From positions 888,901-952,900 of the forward strand of contig NZ_KI543236.1 in the NCBI RefSeq assembly GCF_000496835.1: a DNA stretch of 64,000 bases, given 5' to 3'. The stretch is from Thalassobacillus devorans MSP14. GTDB taxonomy: Bacteria; Bacillota; Bacilli; Bacillales; Halobacillaceae. Below, in pieces: positions 9,408-18,159 of the stretch; position 1 is the first letter of the stretch; each line of letters starts with the position of its first letter. The translations under genes and the position numbers were made by a program. The notes below the pieces were generated by a model that was given only the letters and a program-made list of their open reading frames with translations, did not search any database and was not told the DNA's origin.

Positions 9408-10763
9408 TTGTTTGAATTAGATAACGTCCTGCTGAGCAGATTATTAACCTCACTAACGCTTGGCTTCCATATTATTTTTGCAACCATCGGTGTCGGGGTA
9501 CCGTTATTGATTTCCATTGCGGAGTTCATGGGTATAAAAAAGAAAGATCCGAATTATACGCTGCTGGCCAGAAGGTGGACGAGGGGATTCATCATCCTCG
9601 TAGCTGTCGGGGTTGTGACAGGAACGGCGATCGGCTTACAACTATCTTTATTGTGGCCAAGCTTTATGCAAGTGGCAGGTAATGTTATCAGTTTACCATT
9701 GTTTCTGGAAACTTTCGCATTCTTTTTTGAAGCGATATTTCTTGGGGCATATTTATACACGTGGGATCGGTTTAAAAAGCCGATTTATCACTGGTTATTA
9801 TCTATACCCGTCGTGTTTGGCGCAGGAATGTCAGCGTTTTTCATAACCACGGTCAATGCATTTATGAACACTCCACAGGGATTTGACGTAAAAGATGGTG
9901 CACTGGTCAATGTCCAGCCGTTAGTCGCCATGTTCAATCCGGCCACACCGACAAAAGTTTTTCATGTATTGTCAACGGCCTATATGACTTCTGCTGCGAT
10001 TCTGGCTGCGATTACTGCTTTTTATATCATCAGAAAAAGAAACACGGAATATCACAAAAAGGCACTGAAGCTGACTGTAGGTTCCATTTTTATTTTCGCC
10101 CTATTGACGGCGGTAGCAGGTGACTTATCCGCTAAATTCCTGGCGCATGAGCAGCCGGAAAAACTGGCAGTCGCCGAATGGCATTTTGAAACAGAAAAGG
10201 GCGCGGACCTGATCCTCTTCGGCCGTTTAAATGAAGAGAACGAAGTAGAAAACGCCCTCCGGCTTCCGAACGCTTTAAGCTTTTTAGCTACTGGTGATTT
10301 CAACGGGAAAGTGGTCGGGTTGGACCAGTTTCCGGAAGATGAAATCGCACCATTTTGGGTCCACTATATGTTCGATCTGATGGTTTTGATCGGTTTTTAT
10401 TCCCTTGCGATATCCCTGTTGTATTTAATCGTTGCTAAAGTGAAAAAATGGAACGAGCACAATAAATGGCTGTTGTGGCTCATTTTTCTCAATGGTCCAT
10501 TGGCGATGCTGGCAATTGAATTCGGGTGGATTTATGCTGAGGTCGGCCGTCAGCCATGGATTCTGCGGGGGTATATGAAAGTGGCAGAAGGAGCGACAAC
10601 ATCTCCTAATGTCGGCTGGATGCTTTTGTTATTCCTTCTTTTGTACACTGTATTGGGAACCGGTGTCATCACTGTGCTGCGCAAATTATTTAAGAATAAC
10701 CCGGCAGAATCGGAACTGGAGCGTCACTATCCAGACTTTAAAGCTGAAGGGGAGGAGCGCTGA
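9408..10763 (+). CDS. cydA: Cytochrome bd ubiquinol/menaquinol oxidase subunit I
   Basis: 451 residues with about nine membrane helices and a short Q-loop, as in Firmicutes. It carries the hemes of the high-affinity oxygen-reducing bd oxidase in the plasma membrane. Visible landmarks are the N-terminal heme-ligand histidine in LTLGFHIIFATIG and the family motif GRQPW (about residue 385). The TTG start follows GGGGAGGG. cydB overlaps by one base. The cydCD transporter genes that follow cydAB in B. subtilis are absent here. Confidence 0.93.
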   Translation: MFELDNVLLSRLLTSLTLGFHIIFATIGVGVPLLISIAEFMGIKKKDPNYTLLARRWTRGFIILVAVGVVTGTAIGLQLSLLWPSFMQVAGNVISLPLFLETFAFFFEAIFLGAYLYTWDRFKKPIYHWLLSIPVVFGAGMSAFFITTVNAFMNTPQGFDVKDGALVNVQPLVAMFNPATPTKVFHVLSTAYMTSAAILAAITAFYIIRKRNTEYHKKALKLTVGSIFIFALLTAVAGDLSAKFLAHEQPEKLAVAEWHFETEKGADLILFGRLNEENEVENALRLPNALSFLATGDFNGKVVGLDQFPEDEIAPFWVHYMFDLMVLIGFYSLAISLLYLIVAKVKKWNEHNKWLLWLIFLNGPLAMLAIEFGWIYAEVGRQPWILRGYMKVAEGATTSPNVGWMLLLFLLLYTVLGTGVITVLRKLFKNNPAESELERHYPDFKAEGEER

Positions 10764-11776
10764 TGACATACGAACTGATAGGAATCACCGTACTGTGGAT
10801 CTTTTTATACGGTTATTTAATCGTAGCCTCCATCGACTTTGGGGCAGGATTCTTTGCGTACTATGCAAAAATCACAAGACAAGACCACTTGATCAACAAA
10901 TTGATATCCCGTTATTTGTCACCCGTGTGGGAAGTGACCAATGTATTTTTCGTTTTCTTTTTCGTCGGTCTGGTTGGCTTCTTTCCGGATTCGGCGTACT
11001 ATTTCGGTCAAACTTTACTGGTGCCGGGAAGTATCGCAATTGTATTAATTGCTATCCGTGGCTCGTTCTACGCTTTTGAAAATTACGGGTCCAAACAAAG
11101 CAGTGTCTACTTGTTCCTGTACGGTGCGACCGGATTGCTTATTCCTGCTTCGCTGTCTACTGCCCTTACTATTTCCGAGGGTGGATTCATCAAAGAAACA
11201 TCAGAGGGAGTCCATCTTCTTACTGGAGCACTATTAACCAGTCCATACTCCTGGAGCGTTGTCTTTCTTGCCATCGTTTCCGTCCTGTATGTCAGCTCGG
11301 CATTTTTGAGCTTTTATGCCCACCGTGCTGATGACAAAGGAGCATTAAATTTAGTACGTAAGTACGCTTTATTTTGGAGCTCCCCTACGATCATTGCTAG
11401 TTTGACGACCTTCATTGCTATGAGTCAGCATAACCAGGAGCACTTCAAACGCATGATGGACTTATGGTGGGTTTTCGGGCTGTCCGTAGGATTTTTCATG
11501 ATCGCCGTCTTTTTAATCTATCAAGGCAAATACTATGGCTGGGCATTCATTGCAGTAATGTTCCAATTCCTGACTGCCTTTTTCGGATATGGTGCTTCCC
11601 ATTTGCCTTACCTGCTTTATCCGTATGTGACGCTCTCAGAAGGAGTGGTCAATGATGCAATGGGACTCGCACTGGTCATTGCTTTCATTGCGGGGTTGTT
11701 TCTGCTTATCCCATCGCTTGTATTGCTGATGAGGATGTTCCTGTTTGATGCCGATTATGTAAAAGGGAAAAAATAA
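10763..11776 (+). CDS. cydB: Cytochrome bd oxidase subunit II
   Basis: 337 residues with about eight to nine membrane helices, the structural partner of CydA in the quinol oxidase. The N-terminus (YGYLIVASIDFGAGFF) matches the conserved CydB start region. The start codon overlaps the cydA stop (TGATG), indicating translational coupling. A hairpin terminator follows, and ktrC begins about 110 bp later. Confidence 0.92.
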   Translation: MTYELIGITVLWIFLYGYLIVASIDFGAGFFAYYAKITRQDHLINKLISRYLSPVWEVTNVFFVFFFVGLVGFFPDSAYYFGQTLLVPGSIAIVLIAIRGSFYAFENYGSKQSSVYLFLYGATGLLIPASLSTALTISEGGFIKETSEGVHLLTGALLTSPYSWSVVFLAIVSVLYVSSAFLSFYAHRADDKGALNLVRKYALFWSSPTIIASLTTFIAMSQHNQEHFKRMMDLWWVFGLSVGFFMIAVFLIYQGKYYGWAFIAVMFQFLTAFFGYGASHLPYLLYPYVTLSEGVVNDAMGLALVIAFIAGLFLLIPSLVLLMRMFLFDADYVKGKK

Positions 11777-11786
11777 ACCCGTTCAG

Positions 11787-11814
11787 CCTCCCGTACAAGC
11801 GGGGGGTGTTTTTT
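11787..11814 (+). terminator. Terminator of cydAB
   Basis: Stem CCTCCCG / CGGGGGG with loop TACAAG, then TGTTTTTT. Confidence 0.75.
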
Positions 11815-11884
11815 AGGTCGTACCTTAGCCGGAATTATGATAGAATTACTTCTATCTGATGTCAGCAAAAATGGAGGATTCAAG

Positions 11885-12553
11885 ATGAAAAAGGAATATG
11901 CAGTCATAGGTTTGGGCCGTTTTGGCGGAAGTATTTGCCGGGAGCTGAGCCAGGAGGGGCTGGAAGTATTAGCGATTGATTTGGATGAAGATAAAGTTAA
12001 CGAGTACAAAGAAATCGCTTCGCATGCTGTAATTGCCGACTCTACAGACGAAACAGTGTTAAGGGAGCTTGGAATCCGGAACATCGACCATGTCATCGTC
12101 GCCATTGGTGACAATATCCAGGCGAGCCTGTTAACCACCGTCATATTAGAAGAGCTCGGGATAAAAAAAATAACCGTAAAAGCTCAAAATGATTACCATG
12201 AAAAAATATTGAGCAAAATCGGGGCAGACCATGTCATCCATCCGGAACGCGACATGGGCAAACGAATTGCCCATAATATCATGTCAAACAATATATTAGA
12301 CTACATTGAACTATCCGATGACCACAGTGTCGTCGAGGTAAAAGCAGGAGACAAAATGAGCGGCCAATCCCTCGTCGATCTCGATATCCGTGCGCAATAC
12401 GGTTGTAACGTGGTCGCCATCAAGCGTCAGAAAGATGTCATTGTGTCACCAATGGCAACTGAAATGATCCAGGAGGGCGATATCCTGATCGTCATCGGGG
12501 CGGATAAAGACATTTCCCGTTTCGAGAAAAATCTGGTTGTTGAAGACGATTAA
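11885..12553 (+). CDS. ktrC: Ktr potassium uptake regulatory subunit (KtrC/KtrA type)
   Basis: 222 residues. The N-terminal RCK/TrkA-N Rossmann domain (GLGRFGGSICREL, about residues 10-20, with acidic LAIDLDEDKV about 30 residues later) is followed by a C-terminal TrkA-C domain (about 135-215). It forms the ring that gates a KtrB/KtrD channel in response to nucleotides. No channel gene is adjacent, as for B. subtilis ktrC (ykqB, 221 residues). The start at 11885 has TGGAGG upstream; a longer frame from 11837 has no site. Confidence 0.9.
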   Translation: MKKEYAVIGLGRFGGSICRELSQEGLEVLAIDLDEDKVNEYKEIASHAVIADSTDETVLRELGIRNIDHVIVAIGDNIQASLLTTVILEELGIKKITVKAQNDYHEKILSKIGADHVIHPERDMGKRIAHNIMSNNILDYIELSDDHSVVEVKAGDKMSGQSLVDLDIRAQYGCNVVAIKRQKDVIVSPMATEMIQEGDILIVIGADKDISRFEKNLVVEDD

Positions 12554-12576
12554 AAACGGAAAAATAATAGTCACTT

Positions 12577-12617
12577 AAAAGGCTGGTGGAGAAATAACTC
12601 CGCTGGTCTTTTTTTAA
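12577..12617 (+). terminator. Terminator of ktrC
   Basis: AAAGGCTGGTGGAG pairs with CTCCGCTGGTCTTT through Watson-Crick and G-U pairs along the whole stem, then seven Ts. Confidence 0.85.
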
Positions 12618-12675
12618 TCGTCCTTCTTAAAGTTGTATTAAGCTGATTAAGCTCTAAACTCTTTCTTCATGAGAG

Positions 12676-12701
12676 GTTTTCTTTATCGCGGGGAAGGATA
12701 T
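12676..12701 (+). promoter_or_regulatory. Possible sigma-B promoter of pyruvate oxidase
   Basis: GTTTTC, 14 bp, GGATAT resembles the general-stress consensus GTTTAA-N12-15-GGGTAT. It lies 38 bp before ydaP, which belongs to the sigma-B regulon in B. subtilis. The hit is short and degenerate, so it is tentative. Confidence 0.42.
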
Positions 12702-12738
12702 ACTCATTGGTAGAACTAGAATGCAGAGAGGGTGCATC

Positions 12739-14463
12739 ATGTTGTTAGATAAACGAACTGGTACAGTTATGACAGAAATGATGATCGATTGGGGCATTGA
12801 CCATGTTTATGGCATGCCAGGTGACTCCATCAATGAATTGATTGACGATTTGCGGAAACAGGAAGAGAAGTTGAAATTCATACAGGTTCGTCATGAAGAA
12901 GTGGGGGCTCTTGCAGCAGCTTCCTATGCCAAGCTTACAGGGAAGGTTGGGGTATGTCTGTCAATTGCAGGACCCGGAGCAGTTCATCTCATGAATGGGC
13001 TTTACGACGCCAAGGCAGACAGGGCCCCTGTACTGGCAATTGTGGGCCAGGTACAAAGTGAAAATATAGGAACCGATGCTTTTCAAGAAATTAATTTGGA
13101 GCGTATGTTTGATGATGTGGCTGTTTTCAACGAACGTGCAGCAACAGAAGCCCAGCTTCCTGACCTGTTGAATCAAGCGATCCGGGAAGCTTATGTGAAA
13201 AAAGGGGTTGCCGTATTGATTGTTCCCGATGATCTTTTTGCAAAAAAGTTTAAAAATGAAAGCAGACTGACCTCCCAGGGCTATTATATGCCAGAGGTAT
13301 TTCCATCAGAGAAATCATTGAAAAATGCAAGGTCACTGCTGGATGATGCAAAAAAACCAATCATTTTAGCAGGAAAAGGCGTGAAACATGCGAGCGACGA
13401 ACTAGTGGCATTTGCCGAACATATCAAAGCGCCAATCATTCTCAGCCTGTTAGCCAAAGGCGTCATTCCGGACCAGCATCCGCTTTGCCTTGGACAGCAT
13501 GGACAAATAGGAACTAAGCCGGCTTATCACGCTATGATGGATGCTGATTTGATTGTCTTGATCGGAACACAATTCCCTTACCGTGAATTTCTCCCGGACG
13601 GGGTAAAAGCGATTCAAATCGATAACAAGCCTGAGCATCTCGGAAAGATGTACCCGATAGAAGTAGGGCTTGCAGGCGATGCTAAAGAAACACTTTCTTA
13701 TCTCACTTCTCATATGAGTGAAAAGAAGGATGATTCCTTTTTAAATGAGTATCAGGGAAAAATGAAAGAATGGCACACCAAGATTCTGGAAGAAAAAAAG
13801 CTGAATCAAAATCCGATTCACGCCCCTCAAGTCATGTATCATCTGGAACAAGTAATAGAGAAGGACGCGGTCATTTCCTGCGATGTAGGTAATGTAACGG
13901 TTTGGGTGACAAGGTTTTTACCATTATTACAGCAGGACTTTATCATTTCCGGCTGGCTGGCGACCATGGGAAGCGGCCTGCCAGGAGCTATTGCCGCGCA
14001 GCTTGCGTATCCGGGCAGACAGGCGATTGCCGTTTGCGGGGATGGCGGCTTTACCATGGTATCTCAGGACTTTGTTACCGCTGTAAAATATGACCTGCCG
14101 ATCAAAGTCATCGTGTTAAACAACAAATCAATCGGCATGATCAAATATGAGCAACAGCAAATGGGGCACCAGACGTATCAAACGGACTTAGGTGAGATGG
14201 ATTTTGCTAAATTTGCAGAAGCATGTGGCGGAGAGGGCTATCGGGTGGAAAAATTCGAAGACCTGGAAAACAGTATGAAACAAGCGTTTGCCAGTAACAA
14301 ACCTGCCATCATTGACGTTGTCATTGAGGAGCAGGCGCCATTACCCGGCCATATCAATTACACCCAGGCTGTCAATTTCAGCAAATTTTTGATTAAAGAA
14401 TTCTTCGATAGTGGGAAAATCGAGCTGCCTGATATGAAAAAAGCCATCGACCGTCTATCCTGA
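12739..14463 (+). CDS. ydaP: Pyruvate oxidase (YdaP), ThDP-dependent
   Basis: 574 residues, the length of B. subtilis YdaP. It has the three-domain ThDP enzyme fold: N-terminal PYR domain with the catalytic glutamate in VRHEEVGALAAASYAK (about residue 50), central FAD/nucleotide domain (about 190-320) and C-terminal PP domain with GDGGFTMVSQDF. It is expected to oxidise pyruvate to acetate or acetyl phosphate. The start at 12739 has GAGAGGGTG upstream; a frame from 12721 starts inside that site. Two terminators follow. Confidence 0.88.
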   Translation: MLLDKRTGTVMTEMMIDWGIDHVYGMPGDSINELIDDLRKQEEKLKFIQVRHEEVGALAAASYAKLTGKVGVCLSIAGPGAVHLMNGLYDAKADRAPVLAIVGQVQSENIGTDAFQEINLERMFDDVAVFNERAATEAQLPDLLNQAIREAYVKKGVAVLIVPDDLFAKKFKNESRLTSQGYYMPEVFPSEKSLKNARSLLDDAKKPIILAGKGVKHASDELVAFAEHIKAPIILSLLAKGVIPDQHPLCLGQHGQIGTKPAYHAMMDADLIVLIGTQFPYREFLPDGVKAIQIDNKPEHLGKMYPIEVGLAGDAKETLSYLTSHMSEKKDDSFLNEYQGKMKEWHTKILEEKKLNQNPIHAPQVMYHLEQVIEKDAVISCDVGNVTVWVTRFLPLLQQDFIISGWLATMGSGLPGAIAAQLAYPGRQAIAVCGDGGFTMVSQDFVTAVKYDLPIKVIVLNNKSIGMIKYEQQQMGHQTYQTDLGEMDFAKFAEACGGEGYRVEKFEDLENSMKQAFASNKPAIIDVVIEEQAPLPGHINYTQAVNFSKFLIKEFFDSGKIELPDMKKAIDRLS

Positions 14464-14522
14464 CACTGTACAGATTAAGTCAGGGCGAAGTACAGCTGGC
14501 CGATTTATCTATCTGAAAAATA

Positions 14523-14596
14523 GGAGCTTAGCTCATGAAGCTGGCTCCTTTTCTGTAACAAGAAATAAAGCCCGGACATAGGTGTCCGGGCTTTTA
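14523..14596 (+). terminator. Two tandem terminators after ydaP
   Basis: The first is GGAGCTTAGC...GCTGGCTCC then TTTT (14523-14552). The second is stronger: AAAGCCCGGACA TAGG TGTCCGGGCTTTT (14567-14595). Confidence 0.85.
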
Positions 14597-14654
14597 CATT
14601 ATCTGTGAAATTATAAAATTTTCTATTCGTAAATAACATTACGGGGTGGTTCAC

Positions 14655-14918
14655 ATCCAGCTCCAGCGCCTACCCCCTCGAGGTCTTAAGTCAATCCTCT
14701 CTGTGATTAGGAAAACTAAGGCTTATCGCCAATGGTTTATGGCGAAAGCCTTAGTTTTACTTATACTTTAAACCTAATTGGTCTAAAAGTACAAAGAACG
14801 TCACGCCGAGGCTTGTCTTAAGCTTGTCGGAGGCCTGCAGGATGCAGGTCAGTTCGACGTTGGCACAGGACGTGCCGTTCTTAGTCGAACATCATTACTA
14901 GCAAGGCGTTTGCGCTTT
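14655..14918. repeat. Composite palindromic intergenic repeat with a nested hairpin
   Basis: The left arm has CAGCTCCAGCGCC and CTCGAGGTCTTAAGTC. The right arm has GAGGCTTGTCTTAAGCTTGTCGG and ends with CAAGGCGTTTGCGCTTTT. The two arms are partly inverted relative to each other. The hairpin at 14712-14758 sits between them, and a further segment with AAGAACGTCACGCC and GGACGTGCCGTTCTT forms another inverted pair. No ORF of merit is present. Arms of this kind recur in other Bacillaceae genomes as far as I recall. Confidence 0.6.
14712..14758 (+). repeat. Hairpin repeat H1 (TCGCCA loop family)
   Basis: AAAACTAAGGCTTATCGCC pairs with GGCGAAAGCCTTAGTTTT with one bulged A around loop AATGGTTTAT. 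Related copies lie at 19691-19740 (minus) and 37434-37486 (plus). Confidence 0.75.
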
Positions 14919-14923
14919 TGGTA

Positions 14924-16591
14924 TTATACCTCCATGATGATCGGAAGGATCATCGGGCGGCGTTTTGTTTTGTCGAATAGAAACGGTGCGATGGTATCCG
15001 TGATTTCATTTTTAATCTCGGACCATTGCGTCGTACGACGTTCCATCACTTTTTCTACATGATTAGAAACAAGTTTCTGTGCTTCTTTGATAAGATCCTC
15101 TGATTCACGCATATAGACGAAACCGCGTGAAATGATGTCAGGACCGGAAGCAATCTTGAACTCTTTCATATTAATGCTGACGACCACGATAACCAGACCT
15201 TCTTCTGAAAGAATCCGACGGTCACGCAGTACGATATTTCCAATATCACCAATACCGCTTCCATCCACATAGACGGAGCCGGATGGAATCTTCCCGGCGA
15301 TCATGGCATTGTCTTTGCCGAGTGCAAGGACATCGCCATTATCCATGACGAAACAGTCGCTTGGATCCAGGTTGCATTGCTGAGCAAGTTTCGTATGTTC
15401 TTTCAACATACGGTATTCACCGTGGATCGGCATAAAGTATTTCGGCTGGATCAGGCGAAGCATCAATTTCATTTCTTCCTGACTGCCATGTCCGGAGGTA
15501 TGGATATCATTCAATGGGCCGTGAATAACATCTGCTCCGTTACGGTAAAGCATGTTGATGGTTTTAGATACACTGAGCGTGTTCCCAGGGATTGGGGAAG
15601 ACGAGAACACGACCGTATCTCCAGGCATGATTTGAATTTGACGGTGTGTACCATTGGCAATACGGGATAGAGCTGCCATCGGCTCCCCTTGGGAACCGGT
15701 ACACAGAATCATCACTTCATGTGCTGGAAGACGGTTGATTTGGTGCGCATCAATGAAAGTATCCTTCGGAGCCTGAATATAGCCAAGTTCCTGCCCGATA
15801 CGGATGGATGATTCCATGCTGCGCCCAAAAACGGCAACTTTTCGGTTATGCTTAACCGCTGCTTCTACCGCTTGCTGCAAACGGTAGATATTCGAAGCGA
15901 ATGTTGCAAAAATCACACGTCCGTTAACACGGCTGAAAATATCCTGGATGCTTTGTCCGACGACACTCTCAGACTTTGTAAAACCTGGGACTTCGCTATT
16001 CGTACTATCCGATAATAATGCTAAAACGCCTTCTTTTCCGATTTCAGCCATTTTTGCCAGGTCGGCCGGCTCTCCAACGGGGGTGAAATCAAACTTGAAA
16101 TCCCCTGTGTGCACAATATTTCCTGGAGGAGTCTTGACTACTACTCCGAAAGAATCCGGGATACTGTGCGTTGTCCGGAAGAAGGAAACGGATGTTTTGC
16201 GGAATTTAATGACATCGTCTTCCTGAATGATGTTCAATTTTGCATTACGCAATAATCCATGTTCATCTAATTTATTTTTGATCAGTCCGATCGCTAATTT
16301 TCCAGCATAAATTGGCACATTGATTTCACGTAGAAGATAAGGAATGCCGCCAATATGGTCTTCATGTCCGTGGGTGATGATAAGACCTTTTATTTTATCC
16401 TGGTTTTGCACCAGATAGGTATAATCAGGTATGACATAGTCAATTCCAAGCAATTCATCTTCCGGGAATTTGATTCCCGCGTCAATCAGGATGATTTCAT
16501 CCTGGAATTGGACTCCATATGTGTTTTTTCCGATTTCACCTAATCCGCCAAGTGCAAAAACAGCGGTTTGATCGTTTTTAACAAATTTCAT
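14924..16591 (-). CDS. rnjA: Ribonuclease J1
   Basis: 555 residues. It combines 5'-to-3' exonuclease and endonuclease activity in mRNA turnover and rRNA maturation. It is a metallo-beta-lactamase/beta-CASP enzyme with the zinc motif HGHEDHIGG (about residue 74), [12 protein letters not shown] in the beta-CASP region (about 300), PIHGEYRML (about 365) and a C-terminal dimerisation domain. It follows rpoY by 2 bp, and its ribosome binding site (GTGGAG) lies inside the end of rpoY. This operon is conserved in Bacillus (ykzG-ykqC). Confidence 0.96.
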   Translation of the reverse strand: MKFVKNDQTAVFALGGLGEIGKNTYGVQFQDEIILIDAGIKFPEDELLGIDYVIPDYTYLVQNQDKIKGLIITHGHEDHIGGIPYLLREINVPIYAGKLAIGLIKNKLDEHGLLRNAKLNIIQEDDVIKFRKTSVSFFRTTHSIPDSFGVVVKTPPGNIVHTGDFKFDFTPVGEPADLAKMAEIGKEGVLALLSDSTNSEVPGFTKSESVVGQSIQDIFSRVNGRVIFATFASNIYRLQQAVEAAVKHNRKVAVFGRSMESSIRIGQELGYIQAPKDTFIDAHQINRLPAHEVMILCTGSQGEPMAALSRIANGTHRQIQIMPGDTVVFSSSPIPGNTLSVSKTINMLYRNGADVIHGPLNDIHTSGHGSQEEMKLMLRLIQPKYFMPIHGEYRMLKEHTKLAQQCNLDPSDCFVMDNGDVLALGKDNAMIAGKIPSGSVYVDGSGIGDIGNIVLRDRRILSEEGLVIVVVSINMKEFKIASGPDIISRGFVYMRESEDLIKEAQKLVSNHVEKVMERRTTQWSEIKNEITDTIAPFLFDKTKRRPMILPIIMEV

Positions 16592-16593
16592 GA

Positions 16594-16806
16594 TCAGCTG
16601 TTCTCCACTTCAAAATTATCTTTGGTTTGTTGTTCGTAATTCAGGTGCTCCTCATCTAACTCCTGAATGAACTCGATATTGATCCCACGATCGGACAGTT
16701 GTTCACGTACTCTTCTTTCTGTTTCTGCTTCCACGTACATTGCTTTGGTACGCTCTCGAACAGGAACTTCATCTGGAAGTTCCTGGTATAAAACTTTATA
16801 TACCAT
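16594..16806 (-). CDS. rpoY: RNA polymerase epsilon subunit (RpoY/YkzG)
   Basis: 70 residues, a small acidic protein bound to RNA polymerase in Firmicutes. The pattern [20 protein letters not shown] and the later [18 protein letters not shown] match the DUF1447/RpoY family. It has an ATG start with TAGGAGAGA upstream. It is co-transcribed with rnjA. A minus-strand promoter candidate and a tiny ORF lie upstream. Confidence 0.92.
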   Translation of the reverse strand: MVYKVLYQELPDEVPVRERTKAMYVEAETERRVREQLSDRGINIEFIQELDEEHLNYEQQTKDNFEVENS

Positions 16807-16938
16807 TTTCTAATATCTCTCCTAACTAGTAGTAATTTCCACATTCTTGTCCTGGCAACAATGATAGCATGTTTTATTATCGGATGGAATTTTTAATCAA
16901 TTATAGTTTCTGCTCCTAAATCGTAGGAGAAGACCGTC

Positions 16939-17010
16939 TCAGGCTAATGTTTTCCGCTTCCAAAAATCTTTCCAACGTTTCTTCAGCTTTCTTTTTAAGC
17001 GCTTCAGCAT
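16939..17010 (-). CDS. Candidate tiny cationic ORF ahead of rpoY-rnjA
   Basis: A 23-codon ORF whose product begins MLKRLKRKLKKRWKDF and ends TLA. It has 13 Lys/Arg against one Asp, so it is strongly cationic and would form an amphipathic helix. The ATG is preceded by AAAGGAG with 9-nt spacing, as good as any gene here. A promoter-like sequence lies 75 nt upstream on the same strand. It may be a leader peptide of the rpoY-rnjA operon or an independent microprotein. The overlapping 65-codon frame at 16916-17113 has no ribosome binding site. No family is recognised. Confidence 0.45.
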   Translation of the reverse strand: MLKRLKRKLKKRWKDFWKRKTLA

Positions 17011-17084
17011 AGCACTCATCTCCTTTCAAGGTGATGAAGAAAACAAGCAAAACGTTCAACCGACCCAATCCCGTTACTAATAGT

Positions 17085-17113
17085 ATAATACGGTTTGATG
17101 AATAATGAAACAA
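17085..17113 (-). promoter_or_regulatory. Promoter candidate for the tiny ORF / rpoY-rnjA operon
   Basis: On the minus strand TTGTTT, 17 bp, TATTAT. It fires toward the small ORF at 17010 and then rpoY at 16806. The 482-bp gap 16807-17288 holds this promoter, the tiny ORF and the ykrA upstream region (TTGACA at 17235 with no clear -10). Confidence 0.55.
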
Positions 17114-17288
17114 AGAACTATTGATATAAAGGATTTATTATCCATCACAGCCCAATATTGGAGGCTTTTGAAAGCTTCAGTTGCTTATAGTTTTTCCCTT
17201 CTCATCTTGTTTAAGTCATGCTATTGTGTATTCATTGACAATCTTTACAAATAAGAAGTGATAGGATCGCAGCAGGAGGATGAAAAAC

Positions 17289-18068
17289 ATGAATAAAAAA
17301 ATTGCATTTTTTGATATCGATGGTACCTTGCTTGATCATAATAAACAGCTTCCTGAAGAAACGGTGCTGGCTATCAAGCGGCTGCAGGAAGAGGGTGTAT
17401 ACTGTGCGATTGCCACAGGCCGGGCTCCCTTTATGTTTGAAGATATCAGAAAAACACTCGGAATCGAATCTTTCGTAAGCTTCAACGGTCAATATGTCGT
17501 CTTTGAGGGGAAAGTCATCTATGAAAACCCGCTTGCGACTGAACAGTTGTCGACATTGTTCGAGCATGCTAAACGTACAGGTCACCCGATGGTCTTCATG
17601 AATCATAAAGAGATGAAAGCAACTGAACCTGATCACGGGCATATTTCTGAGAGTATAGGGTCGCTGCACTTTGAATATCCGGGTATTGATGATGCGTTCT
17701 ATCAGGATAAAAATATTTATCAATCCCTGTTATTCTGTGAAGGGGATGAAATTGAGGAATATCGTGGGCAACATGATTCTTTTGATTTTATCCGCTGGCA
17801 TCCGAAAGCCTGTGATGTCTTACCAGGCGGCGGCTCTAAAGCAGAAGGCATCAAGAAGATGATAGAAGCTGCAGGGCTGCGCATCGAAGATTCCTATGGT
17901 TTCGGTGACGGTCCGAATGATAAGGAAATGATGCAAGTGGTCGGTACAGCAGTAGCCATGGGGAACTCCATTCCTGAACTGAAATCACTTGCCGATTACG
18001 TAACTGATGACGTTGATGAAGGCGGATTAGTCAAAGCCATCCAGGAAGTCGGCCTTCTCAAAAACTAA
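17289..18068 (+). CDS. ykrA: HAD-superfamily (Cof-type) phosphatase YkrA
   Basis: 259 residues of a Cof/IIB HAD hydrolase, a soluble sugar- or cofactor-phosphate phosphatase whose substrate is unknown. Motif I is FFDIDGTLLDHN (residues 6-17) with Asp nucleophile and acid/base. The catalytic lysine region is GGSKAEGI (about 183) and motif IV is GFGDGPNDKEM (about 205). The start at 17289 is 9 nt from AGGAGG; an ATG at 17280 abuts the site. It matches the position and length of B. subtilis ykrA. Confidence 0.9.
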   Translation: MNKKIAFFDIDGTLLDHNKQLPEETVLAIKRLQEEGVYCAIATGRAPFMFEDIRKTLGIESFVSFNGQYVVFEGKVIYENPLATEQLSTLFEHAKRTGHPMVFMNHKEMKATEPDHGHISESIGSLHFEYPGIDDAFYQDKNIYQSLLFCEGDEIEEYRGQHDSFDFIRWHPKACDVLPGGGSKAEGIKKMIEAAGLRIEDSYGFGDGPNDKEMMQVVGTAVAMGNSIPELKSLADYVTDDVDEGGLVKAIQEVGLLKN

Positions 18069-18076
18069 ACACCTGT

Positions 18077-18115
18077 AAAAAAGCTTAGAGTCCAGTAGAT
18101 ACTCTAAGCTTTTTT
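18077..18115. terminator. Bidirectional terminator between ykrA and def
   Basis: AAAAAAGCTTAGAGT / ACTCTAAGCTTTTTT, with A- and T-runs on both sides of the stem. It suits both the plus-strand ykrA and the minus-strand def. Confidence 0.87.
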
Positions 18116-18159
18116 GGTACTTATTATGTTGTTAACCTTTTAAATGAAGGTGCTGTTTC

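Noticed and set aside
12681-12696. Second sigma-B reading with GGGAAG as -10
   Set aside because: The distance from GTTTTC would be only 9 bp, too short for sigma-B promoters.
16916-17113. 65-codon minus-strand ORF overlapping the tiny cationic ORF
   Set aside because: No ribosome binding site at its start; its first 30 codons lie over the promoter candidate. The shorter frame has the AAAGGAG site.
17232-17723. 163-codon minus-strand ORF over ykrA
   Set aside because: Shadow of the HAD phosphatase, which has all catalytic motifs on the plus strand.
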